Below are positions 23,002-33,655 of a stretch of DNA of 64,000 nt, in pieces. Position numbers and translations under genes: made by a program. Below the pieces are notes generated by a model, which worked only from the letters and a program-made list of their open reading frames with translations, did no database searches and was not told where the DNA came from. Position 1 is the stretch's first letter. Every line of letters starts with the position of its first letter. This stretch comes from Pohlia nutans (Eukaryota; Streptophyta; Bryopsida; Bryales; Mniaceae): contig CM040086.1 of assembly GCA_022496805.1 (NCBI GenBank), forward strand, positions 10,542,501-10,606,500, read 5' to 3'.

Positions 23002-23640
23002 ATGCCCGACTTACTAAAAACACATCCACCTACACATAAAAGAAAATCCAAAACATACTTTATACCAAGTACAATTAAATTGCAAACAAAATACCAACAT
23101 TTAGCAAAACGATTCACACCTATCCTAAATATAACCCATCCAAAGCATGCGGAAGCCAGTAACGACTATCCACACATATCGAATTATATTCACCAATATC
23201 AACATCATCCATCACCAAGAATTTTATATGCACTCATAGTTACATTAAGTCCATCAAAAGAAACATGTGATCAACTATTAGTACAAATTCCCAACCCTGA
23301 TTGGACAACATTACTGCTAGAAAGAATATCCTTACTCCAAAATCCACCAGAAAGACACATATTAACTATACATCCATATACAGAATTTACAAACAACAAT
23401 CAAAACATAATAAATCCACCAAAAACAATTCATAAAGAAATCTATGCTTTTGTTCATCAACATAATGGTCCAATAATCCTTCAAAACATGATCGATGAAT
23501 TCCCATTCCTCTCCATCAACTTGTTAGAAGAAACATTAAAAATATATGAACCACTACAAGAATACACTCATCCCCCACCACTCCCAGACATACCTATAGT
23601 ACAACCACAAGAAATTTGTACAACAAATCATAATACGAGA

Positions 23641-24121
23641 TTCATTATATGGAATGCCGCTTCACTAAATACGGCCCTTCCAAACCTACAAGAACTAATC
23701 AACATACCAGATGAACCCGCTATCATCACAATACAAGAAACTAAAATAACTGCTACAAAATCCACCAAATACATACAAAATCTATTTCCAAAATACAAAT
23801 TGATTTTTAACAACACACACGCCCTAACGAGATGCATGCAACAACGAATGCCATACGTACCCGCAAGAGGAGGTCTCCTCACACTAATACACAAAAAATA
23901 CTCATACCCCGGCAATATCACTAAAATCCCAACTCCCAAAGAAATATCACCCTATTTATAAATAATAAAAATAGACAATAATCCACTACAAACTTGGCTA
24001 ATTATTCACATGTATATGCCGTCTCATGTAGAAGATACACAATATATACCATTAATCCAACAGAACATAACACAACAAATCAATGCACATCCAAATACCA
24101 CATACATACTGTGTGGAGATT
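23641..24121 (+). other. LINE AP-like endonuclease, N-terminal half
   Basis: FIIWNAASLNTALPNL at 23641 is the first-strand Asn motif. IQETK near 23731 is the metal-binding Glu motif. The half ends at GDF, where a TTAA element interrupts the GDFN motif. An in-frame TAA sits at 23959. Confidence 0.8.
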
Positions 24122-25615
24122 TTAACCCCTAAATTTCCTTGTGTTTTTGGGAGCTTGAAATCTCAAAACTGCGATTTTCTACCTCTATGTACTCCCGGGG
24201 ATGTGAACCAAGTTTTTTTTACTTTTTTTAGAATTCCAACCGTATGATCTTGTACCTAAGCCTATTCATAGCTACTGTTTCAAAAATTGACCGTTGGATG
24301 TTTATCATTTGCAAGATCATAACATCCAAACTTTGTGCAAAAGTTTTTCGGGGCATTGCTTGGGAGGCATTGTCTCCATAGTGCAAAGGGGGACTTGAAG
24401 ATTGTTACTCCAAACATTTTGCTCATATTTTTTTCCATGTAGATAACTAAGTTGGGTACGCTCATGCAAAATTTTATAGACTCATTACGCGTTTCAAACC
24501 TTCATCCAAATTAATTTCCGGAAGTAGGTATAAAAATGACAATTTGGTGAAACATGCATCACATTAATTGTATTTGATTTTTGGAAAAAATGAATGGTGA
24601 ATTAGGTACCTCTATGATTTTATAAATTTTAGGCGAAATTGTTTTTTAAAAATCTCAAAATCTCAAATTTTGACAAATTTCGAAAGAAATGGATGTGAAA
24701 TTACAAAAAACCTTGGAGGTTGCTGTTCTTTATTTTGGAGGCTGCCCTTGTCAAGCCAAGAATATAATCAACATGGGTCACTTCAAATTCTGAGCCTAAA
24801 TGTGGTGAAGAGCATGTGTCCAAAAAAAAATTTGAAAAAATGATTATAATAAAAAGTTTTTTTCTGCCCTAGTTGGGCTTGAAACCAAAAATTTCAATAA
24901 AAAAATTACAAAACCCGAATTTGACTTTGTAATTTTTACCCCACACACCTTGTATGTATGACCACGTCCACGCCAAATTATAGTCTAAAATTCTTAATAT
25001 AGACCTTCCATCTAAGCTACCCGAAACAGCAAAAAGCCATTTCGGCTTTTAACCCCTAAGCTCCCGAGCGACCATTTTTTGGTCGCTGCCCAGAAAAAAC
25101 GGGCTGCCCGGAACAAAAAAATAATTTTTTGAAAAAATAAAAAATATTTTAAAATACTGCATCAAGTCTACTTTCCAACCCAATTTGAATTATGGCAATC
25201 CGAGTTAAACTCCACTAGGGAGAATTTTTCAAAGTAGATCACCTCAACATTGTCTTAGTGTTACAAAATTTGCTATTTGGGGAAAGTAATGATGATTCCT
25301 CCATCATTTCTCTTGCTTTTTTGAAGTTTACGATAGATAGCGCAACTTTAACCAATCGTACTAAATTTTGAACTCTAAAATTGAAAATTATAATTTATAC
25401 AAATTTTCGAAGGTTAATGCTTTTAAATTCATTAAAAAATGATCTAAAGATTATTTTGGAAGTTTGACCGTATGGATAATTTGTAAAGATGATACTCTAC
25501 ATTTTGTCTATTGAACCAACCTTCATCAAACATATGGAAGGCACATATTATAACACATCTATGTTTTGTCCAATACCCCTCGGGCTTTTAGGGGTTAAGG
25601 GTCTTTAGGGGTTAA
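24122..25615. mobile_element. TTAA element A (piggyBac-like MITE), inserted in LINE endonuclease, itself carrying element C
   Basis: Starts TTAACCCCTAAATTTCCTTG and ends GGGTCTTTAGGGGTTAA. Without the nested element at 25049-25598 it is 948 bp, against 944 bp for its inverted sister at 27054-27997. The LINE flanks read GGAGATTTTAA / TTAATAGAGACATAGC. With one TTAA removed they give CGDFNRDIALIG, the endonuclease motif, in frame. It contains a 61-codon frame on the minus strand (24280-24465) that is also present in the sister copy. No transposase motif. Confidence 0.9.
25049..25598. mobile_element. TTAA element C, nested in element A
   Basis: 550 bp including both TTAA. Left end TTAACCCCTAAGCTCCCGAG; right end reverse complement TTAACCCCTAAAAGCCCGAG. 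It sits inside the right terminus of element A: GGCTTTTAA [C] TTAAGGGTCTTTAGGGG. The sister element B (read in reverse) has GGCTTTTAAGGGCCTTTAGG without it, which proves a TTAA target duplication. A diverged copy lies at 18187-18719. Confidence 0.9.
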
Positions 25616-26942
25616 TAGAGACATAGCACTTATTGGACGAAAAAATAATACGGACACAACCCCACCACAAATGGAAGATATAGAATGGAGAACATTTACA
25701 AATAATCTCCAATTAGAATATATCCCAACAAACTTCCCGTACTCCAGACAAGGAGGTCAAAACTATAATCAAACCAGCCTAATAGATGGATACTATATCA
25801 AAACACGAGATAATATGTTATACAAATCAACCACACACAACGACCACAACCTTAACTCTGACCACTCACTAGTAACACTACACATACCACCGAATGCCTT
25901 ATTAGCAAGACGAATTCCAATAACAAACAAAACAACAAGAATTCTAAACCCCATACGACAAGAAAATATGGAAAAATTCAAAATAGAATATTTTGAAGAA
26001 AATGCTCTACAAATTAATGAACTCGTCTCAATATTATCAAATGATCAACTAACAGACGTCCAATAGCAAACATCATGTTCGAAACTAGATCACTTGATAC
26101 AAAAAATATCAGACAAAATTCAAGAAACCTGCAGTGTACCACCACTCCCAACACTAACAAATCGCACCTCTCAACAAGGAGGCTTCTTACCAAGAAAACT
26201 ACAAAAATCATGGAAAAAACACCTATCCACCTACCATCTAATTAGAAAAACAATTTACATAAAAAAAAATACACAAAACTGGCAAACACATCCAATAATT
26301 GAAGAATTAAAAACCCATACAAATGTAAACATCCCACCACTCCCAACCCAAGAACATGACCAAATAGAATGGATCCAATCATTAGTAGAAATAGCCAAAA
26401 CAGCAAAAACACAAGCACGTAAAATTACCACAAAATACACCCAAAGCTGTATAAAAAAGGCAATTCAAAAATATAGACAACTATACGACAAAAGCCCAAA
26501 GAAAATAAACAAGAAAGTCTTTAAAAATCAAGAAACGCCACCACTAGACTGCATTATGGACAGAAACAACAACATACTGTCCAACCCAGAAGACATAGCA
26601 AATGAAATCCACATACAACAATCAATTAGCAATAGACCTACAGTACCAACATGTTACTACCAACCCGAACACGCAGTACAATGTACTTGCGGAGTTAGAC
26701 AATACCCATGGCACGACCTTGATGGTTTTGTAATAGAAAAAAGAGGACATCCACAAACACCACTTTATAAACACTTTGATAAGGAAATATATGAAATGTG
26801 TCTTAAAAACCTATCCAACAATAAAACACCAGGCCCAAACAAAATTCCCAACTCAATACTAAAAAACATGCCCGAAAACTTCCAAAAACTACTCTTTTTA
26901 TTCTTCACTCATTGCTACAAACAAAAACAAATCCCAACCTCA
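25612..26942 (+). other. LINE endonuclease C-terminal half and linker
   Basis: The frame resumes RDIALIGRKNNTDTT and includes NSDHSLVTL near 25853, the SDH motif of AP-like endonucleases. An in-frame TAG lies at 26064. The linker has ISDKIQE-like helices before the reverse transcriptase, whose first conserved block (SNNKTPGPNKIPNSILK) starts near 26815. Confidence 0.75.
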
Positions 26943-27053
26943 TAGAAAATTAGTCTAACCATACTACTTTATATAAAAGGAAATCCAGCACAACTACCAA
27001 ACCACAGACCTATAGCACTTGCAAACACAATATACAAACTCTTCACCAGTACG

Positions 27054-27997
27054 TTAACTCCTAAAGGCCCTTAAAAGCCAAAATGGCTTTTTGCTGTTTC
27101 GGGCAGCCTAGATGACGGGTTTAACTTTAGTATTTTGGGTTAAAATTTGGTGTGGGTGTGGTAATACATATATACTATATGTGGTAAAATTTGGGCAGCC
27201 AAATTCAAGTTTTAGAATTTTATTATGCAAAATTTTGTTTTCAAGCCCAACTGGGGCAGCAAAATAAAAATAAAAAAATAGTTTATTTTTGAATTTTTTT
27301 TTGGAAATATGTTTATAATGATACTACTACACACATTTAAAAAAATCCAAGTTGAAAGTTATAACAATTTTACATAGGCAGCCTTCAAAATTTACAAGAG
27401 CAAGCTTCAAAGTTTTTTGTAATTTTACATTTTTTTCTTTCAAAAATTGTCAGAATTTGAGATTTAGGAATTTTTCGATTTTTTTTTTCTAAAATTCACA
27501 AACTCATAGATGTAACTTTTCACCGTTCACTTTTTTACTAAACCAAAAACCTTTAATGTTATTCAAGTTTTACCATATTGTGGTTTTTGAACCTTCTTCT
27601 AGAAAATAATTTGCATGAAGGCCAAAAAGGCATAATGAGTCTCTAAAATTTTGCATGGAGGTGCCTAACTTAGTTACCTACATGGAAAAAAGTATGAGCA
27701 AAATGTTTGGACTAACAATCTTCAAGTCCCCCTTTGCACTATGGAGACAATGCCTCCCAAGCAATGCCCCGAAAAACTTTTGCACAAAGTTTGGGTGTTA
27801 TGATCTTGCAAATGATAAACATCCAACGGTCAATTTTTGAAACAGTAGCTATGAATAGGCTTAGGTACAAGATCTTACGGTTGGAATTCTAAAAGAAGTA
27901 AAAAAACTTGATTCACATCCCCGGGAGTACATAGAGGTAGAAAATCGCAGTTTTGAGGTTTCAAGCTCCCAAAAACACAAGGAAATTTAGGGGTTAA
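27054..27997. mobile_element. TTAA element B, inverted sister of A, inserted in LINE reverse transcriptase
   Basis: Left end TTAACTCCTAAAGGCCC; right end reverse complement TTAACCCCTAAATTTCC. It is 944 bp. LINE flanks AGTACGTTAA / TTAACATACATATTATC give FTSTLTYILSAYSEKY in frame when one TTAA is removed. It carries a 61-codon frame on the plus strand (27655-27840), about 93% identical at protein level to the one in element A. Confidence 0.9.
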
Positions 27998-28836
27998 CAT
28001 ACATATTATCGGCATATAGTGAAAAATACCAAATCCTACACTATAGTCAAGAAGGATTCAGAGCAGAAAGAAGTACAGCAAGACAATTACAACTCCTCAT
28101 AGCAGCACTAGAAGATGCAAAATTTTCGAACCAGGACATATATCTACTTTATATAGACTTCAAAAATGCATTTGGCTCACTAGATCATCCAAGACTCCTA
28201 ACTATAATGAAAGACCTTGGTTACCCACAAGATGCAATTATGCTAGTTGGCAACATCTACTCCCATTCAAACACCATTTTTACCGGTGAACACTTTGGCA
28301 AAACAAAACCAATACCGATTCAAAGAGGAACCATACAAGGAGATACACTTAGTCCATATCTTTTCATAATTTTTCTTGAACCACTCTTGAGATGGCTACA
28401 AAGAGGGGAAAATGGCTACAAATTTGGTACATTAGAAATCCAAATTAGCTCTGCAGCATACGCGGACGATTTAGCAGCTATATCAAACAATACAAAAGCA
28501 CTACAAATACAACTAAACAAAATCGACAAATTCTGTGAATGGGCGGGCATGGACTTGGGAGTCACAAAATGCGCCGTTACCGGTTGCCCAAATAAATCCA
28601 AAATGCCACCAAACAAATTTAAAACCCACATCACAAACCAAAAAATCAATTACAGAGACCAGACATTACCAATACTCCATCAAAACGAACCGTATGTATA
28701 CTTAGGCATACAATTAGTTCGATCACTAAAATGGAAACTCCAAACACATATCACCACAACTAAACTAAAAGACCAATGTAAACAACTATCAAAATGCCCA
28801 CCATCAAACAAAGAATCAGTATGGTGGACACAGTAA
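27998..28836 (+). other. LINE reverse transcriptase core
   Basis: Contains GFRAERST, YIDFKNAFGSLDH (block A), QRGTIQGDTLSPYLF (block B) and AYADDLA (block C, catalytic YADD at 28459-28470), typical of non-LTR reverse transcriptases. The frame shifts near 28794. Confidence 0.92.
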
Positions 28837-30973
28837 TCAGAGCAGGCATAGCCTACAGCTTCTTCGCAGTCCCATACTCACTACCAACCATTAAAAAACT
28901 TGACAAGAAAATCATTGCAATCCAAAAAACAATATGCGGACTACCTAAAAGCACTGCAAGCATAATAACACAACTACCCCATAATTTATTTGGACTAGAA
29001 GCTTTCTCTCTAAAAGACGCCTACCTCAGATGCATTGGTGAACAACTTCAAAATGCACTTAACGACAAAGGGAGACTTGGAATAATATATAAAAGACTAA
29101 TACAACACATACTTGTTAAAGCCAGCGGTGCCGAAAACATCCCACGAATTAAGCGACAAGATTGCATTACATCACCTACAACACGTACATTTTTCCTTCT
29201 AAAAACAACAGTTGATATAGATCTAAAAAGCACAGAAGAAAACTTCCAACTTCACATGACTGAACTAGAAAAAGAGTGGCGATCCACAGTCATAAACAAA
29301 CTCCCACAATTAGACCCAAAACTCTCCATCAAATTATTATATAAATTAATGGCGCATAAAATTTACAATGTAGAACAAATCATCCTCTCCAATGGCACGA
29401 AACTAATGTCACCAGAAGACTTTAAAATATATTATCAAAACCCAACTAAACTAGACAAAAGTGCATTAAACATAGCAGAACAACTCTTTTGTGAACCAAA
29501 ATGTACCCCAGATTGCTCAAATCCATGCCGAAGACACTTACCACCTCGCACACTAAAAGAAAAATATAAAATTTATAACCACAGAATAATACCAAGAACA
29601 CCAATAAACCCCGTGCAATTCCCTCAACCACTTCAGCCACAACAACCAGCCCCACCACATAACATAAAAAATGACCCCATAAGACACCCCATTAGCACAA
29701 TCTTGAACCACAAAACAATTACAACAAAAGACAAGTATAAAATACCTAAAAAATATAACACCTATTTATGCCAATGGATAGACTCAAACCACATAACATA
29801 CAATAAATGGTTACAACAACGCGAACTATTTCCACTAAATCTACCAACAGTTATACACCATAATCTAAACCTACTTACAAATTACTACACAGATTATAAA
29901 AACAAACAATATCAAAATATCATAAACACACAATTTACACCAGAACAAAACAGAGACACAAGATATATCCCACCTCCAACAATAATCCCCTACATTAAAA
30001 CATCCACAATTGAATGTAACCCAGAAAGAGACATCGACACAAATAAATGCACCATTCAAACACAAAATGATAAAACTCACATATATAACGACACCGGTAA
30101 ATATATCACCACCATTCCCACTCCAAGAATAAAATGGTTATGGCAACAATATAACAACAATAAATACAACATCCACAAACTAATACCTGCTATAAAACCA
30201 TTTGAAACAGAAGTAGTCTGGTTATACCAAAGATACGAACACAAAAACCACAAAAAGAATACAGTAAAAATACCACACCATACCATCCCATCCACCATTC
30301 TAGACACAATAATAACAACATTTAATATAACACACTCATACTTTTCCTCACCAATTACATGTTCCATGAAATCTACCCAATTCTACTCAACATTCGCCAG
30401 AGACAAGATTTTTGGCTCACTAGGGACAACCTTTCAATACAAATGGAAAGGTATCGGATATGCACACCCAAATGACGCCGAAACAACACAACAAGCACTA
30501 CATTGGGCAAGACTTGCAGCAAAACAAGATCCCGAAACTGTCACCATTTTAGCAATCCCAGACACCAACTAGTACCAAAATCTATCACCATACGATGGAC
30601 CCTTTCCGGATACGCACGCCATTATACACTTTGCCGCGGATACCATTACATATGACGAACCAACAATACCACTAGTACCCAACAAAACCCAAAACGAACC
30701 ACTTCCAATGCACATATGGTGTATCCATCATCAAAACAACACTATTGGCACAATCAACCAAATAAACACCATAAACACAACAATTGACAATCTACACATT
30801 TCGCAATATCATACACAAACAACACCACCCACACCACCGAACACAAAAGTTAACAAAAGCACAAAATGGAACAAACTCATATATCCGCCCTATAATAATC
30901 TACAAAACATGTGGCTAAATCCCCTTCCAAATTTTGAAATAAACACTACACTAAAATTTCCACCACAATACAG

Positions 30974-31400
30974 TTATTCCACAGACGAATCGTTTTTACC
31001 ACCTAAAGAAGTTGACGATGGCCATTGGAAAAAAGAAAAAGCTGGATATGGAATCTACAACTCATCTAAACCAAATGTACAAATATCAAAAAGACTGCCT
31101 GGACTCCAAACATGCTTCAAAGCAGAACTAATGGCCATACATGAAACACTCTCAATAATCACCACTAAATACATAAACGAACCTGCACACATTTTTACTG
31201 ATTGTCTCAATTGTATACATGTTCTAAACACACAACTAAAACACTCAACCCAACAAAACAACCACGCAGATAAAACCATACTACAAGAAATGGTGGAAAT
31301 GCTAAAAAAGCGAACACAACCCACCACAATATACAAAATAAAAGCACATGCCAAAATCAACGGAAATGAACAAGCGGATCAACTCGCAAAAGAAGGTACC
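30974..31400 (+). other. LINE RNase H domain
   Basis: The four acidic positions of RNase HI are visible in order: STDES near 30977, FKAELMAIHE near 31117, FTDCLNC near 31194, and GNEQADQLAKEG near 31363. Confidence 0.85.
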
Positions 31401-31764
31401 ATGAAAAGAGATTATCAATTTGCAGTAAATCCACACGAATTTGCACATACCACACCTTACTACTTCCAAAAAGACACATGGCCCGGTCGTATCAAACGAC
31501 CAGACAAAGGCCCAGTTAGATGTTTGGAAGAATACATAAAGAAATATGACCGTGAAAATAACCTAGAACTAACGGCAGAACATTTCCCCAACATCAACAA
31601 ATGGACAACAAACCCCATCATAGATAACAAATTGTCTAACGACTTCTGGAAAAATCCAGAAATAACGGATGCACAAAAAACAAGCATACAAAAATTCCGA
31701 ACTGGTCAATATATGGGTAACGCCCGGAAACAATTATTTTTTGGCATACAAAGATTCCCCTCAA

Positions 31765-32300
31765 AAACATGCCCCATCTGTAACTCACAAGATGCAGATA
31801 CATGGCTACATGTACTTTTAAAATGCAACCAACATCATATACACGCACTAAGAACCAAACGCCACAACAAAGCAGTATGGGAACTAAGAAAACTAATACT
31901 ATCCTCCAATAAATCAAGATGCTACACTCTCATGAACGCAGGCACATTCAACAACAACCCACAGGAAAACACAGTTCCCCCATGGTTGTTATTATGTACT
32001 TGTAATCAACAAAGATGTCAATGTAATGCCAGATTCAAACCAGATATACTATGCATTAAAGGCCTCCCATACCAAAGCCCACCTCCTCTAAACCCCGATG
32101 ATAATTTAACCATACAATTCATAGAATTCACATACACAAACGACAGATTCTCACCAGAAACAATTGGCAGAAAAAAATTAAAATACCAACCTCTAATAAA
32201 TAACATCATACAACAAGGCTGGAAAGTAGATCCTATCATAGTCGTTACAGCTGGAGCTAGAGGAACCACACACATCCCCTCAATGAAACAACTAGAAACA
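31765..32300 (+). other. LINE CCHC motif followed by KPD...E (restriction-like endonuclease candidate)
   Basis: CPICNSQDADTWLHVLLKC (C-x2-C-x9-H-x4-C) is followed about 70 residues later by RFKPDILCIKG and then FIEFTYTND and KKLKYQPL. CCHC followed by K/RPD and a downstream D/E is the layout of the restriction-like endonuclease of R2-type and Dualen LINEs. The spacing between KPD and the acidic residue is longer here than in R2, so the nuclease assignment is tentative. Confidence 0.5.
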
Positions 32301-32441
32301 AAATTCAACATATGCGAAACCTCCATAAAATACACATTCAAAGCAATAAATACCATTGCCATACAATATGCCGGATCTATCCTTTTACATAAAAGACGTA
32401 CAGAGAATAACCAAACAATACCAACAGACGTAGTACATTAA

Positions 32442-32918
32442 AAGAGGGGGGGTAGTGGTGAAAACCACTGCTAGCCACTCTTTTCAAACAACTAGCTCAG
32501 CTTGTCTCAGGGGATAGGACGGGCCGGTTGGTTGGTACAACTTTCCTGCCATGACAACTCACTAGCAGCACCAAGCCATGTGTATCACACCACTGCTCAA
32601 CGAGCCCAACTGGTTTCGAACCCCGACCACATAATCGCGATACAACGCCCTTCACCAACCAACCAAAGAACTCATGACTTGGCGATAAAACTTAACACTA
32701 AACACACCTTTATACGAACTAACACTCACCCATCACTACTTCGCTTGTTTTTTCGTTTGTTAGTGTTACTGTTATTTTGTTTTGGTTACTATAGTGTCCA
32801 TCCTCGAAAGAGGACAGTAGTATTGTTCCAATGTCCCTTTGTCTGGTGGGCATCGGGTCATTGACATTACGAACGGACACTTTATTCACGCCGGCCCATT
32901 TATTTGGGTTGGTGTTTC

Positions 32919-32920
<2 letters not shown>
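32442..32920 (+). other. LINE 3' UTR
   Basis: Runs from the ORF2 stop (TAA at 32439) to the simple-sequence tail. No domain; includes GGTTTCGAACCCC near 32612, which resembles a pol III B box but has no A box I can identify. Confidence 0.6.

Positions 32921-32963
<43 letters not shown>
32921..32963. repeat. (ATT)n tail of the LINE
   Basis: Fourteen or so ATT units directly before the right target-site duplication. Confidence 0.9.
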
Positions 32964-33589
32964 GAACTTTGAATGGTATTAACTTCCTTGCACTTGAAGG
33001 TTATGATTCGAGTCATGATTTAAGTCATGTTGTTACAAGTGCATCATGTCCTAAAAAAAAATGGCTGAATTAAGAACATTGTCGGCCATGTTGATGATTG
33101 GAAGTTGTAAGACAAAGCTCATCGGTTTTTTAACTCTTGAGTTAAAGAAATTTCACAAACATTTTGACAGAAATCAAACATGCAATTATTTGTAAATTTC
33201 ATAAGTTTTTTATATGTGAATTTTAAAAAATAATTTAGTAAATAATCAAAGTTATCCTAAAACAAAATTTGTGTTTGAATAAGATACCACACGTTTTGCT
33301 TTAACTCTTATTTGTTCAAAATAGTTATAAGGTATGGAAGAGTTTGGTGGGCTCTCATTATTAAGTGTGTTAAAATATGGTCATTTTCAAACTCATGAAA
33401 AAATAATTTAGTTGTCTTCTTGAGGTTAATCTTGAGATGATGTGACACTAAAAGCATTTTTGTTGAATCATTTTTCATTGATAAAATTGGTTTTTAAATT
33501 TTACTATAACCAAAATGTGGTTTGCGAAGGCATTACAAAGGCTTCAACATTGCCAACTACTCTTAGAGAAATATGAAACCGATGGTGCG

Positions 33590-33655
33590 GTGCTAACCAC
33601 CAAAGATGACATCACACAAGAGAGCCCCCTATAGACTTGTGCCAGAGAGGAAAAA
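33590..33655. repeat. Dispersed repeat, inverted partner at 39418-39490
   Basis: ACATCACACAAGAGAG and CATAGACTTG-like words in the same order as the reverse complement of 39418-39490. The class is unknown. Confidence 0.6.

Larger units (their letters stand above)
22492..32441 (+). pseudogene. LINE ORF2 polyprotein (EN-RT-RNase H-CCHC-KPD), interrupted
   Basis: Encodes the retrotransposition enzyme. The frame is open from 22492. Its first ATG is at 23002, right after a 2A motif. Order: AP-like endonuclease (23641-25900), reverse transcriptase (about 26790-28836), unassigned thumb/linker (28837-30950), RNase H (30974-31400), CCHC (31770-31830), KPD...E region (32030-32300). Breaks are in-frame TAA at 23959, TAG at 26064, 26943 and 30570, one frameshift near 28794, and TTAA elements at 24122-25615 and 27054-27997. 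Subtracting each element plus one TTAA keeps the frame on both sides (checked by position modulo 3). About 2,500 codons remain, long for a LINE ORF2. Two upstream tandem units, WTRPSDLVQKK and WTRPTSLIQNK (from 22813 and 22861), precede the 2A. Inactive as it stands. Confidence 0.85.
21034..32964 (+). mobile_element. Non-LTR retrotransposon (LINE) with 12-bp target duplication, 5' truncated, nested insertions
   Basis: A perfect 12-bp direct repeat AACTTTGAATGG flanks the element (21022-21033 and 32965-32976), and the 3' end is an (ATT)n tract, as expected after target-primed reverse transcription. Inside are ORF1 and ORF2 with AP-endonuclease, reverse transcriptase, RNase H, CCHC motif and a KPD...E region. 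The plus strand from about 22.4 kb on is strikingly rich in A and C and poor in G. ORF1 starts almost at the first base with no 5' UTR, so the copy is probably 5' truncated. About 2.4 kb of the length is TTAA-type DNA elements inserted later (24122-25615, 27054-27997). Domain content suggests an I/R1-like or Dualen/RandI-like clade. I cannot place it without a tree. Confidence 0.9.

Noticed and set aside
23628..32362. Minus-strand frames of 60-115 codons across the LINE
   Set aside because: They are shadows of the G-poor ORF2 and show no domain. The plus frame carries all reverse transcriptase and endonuclease motifs.
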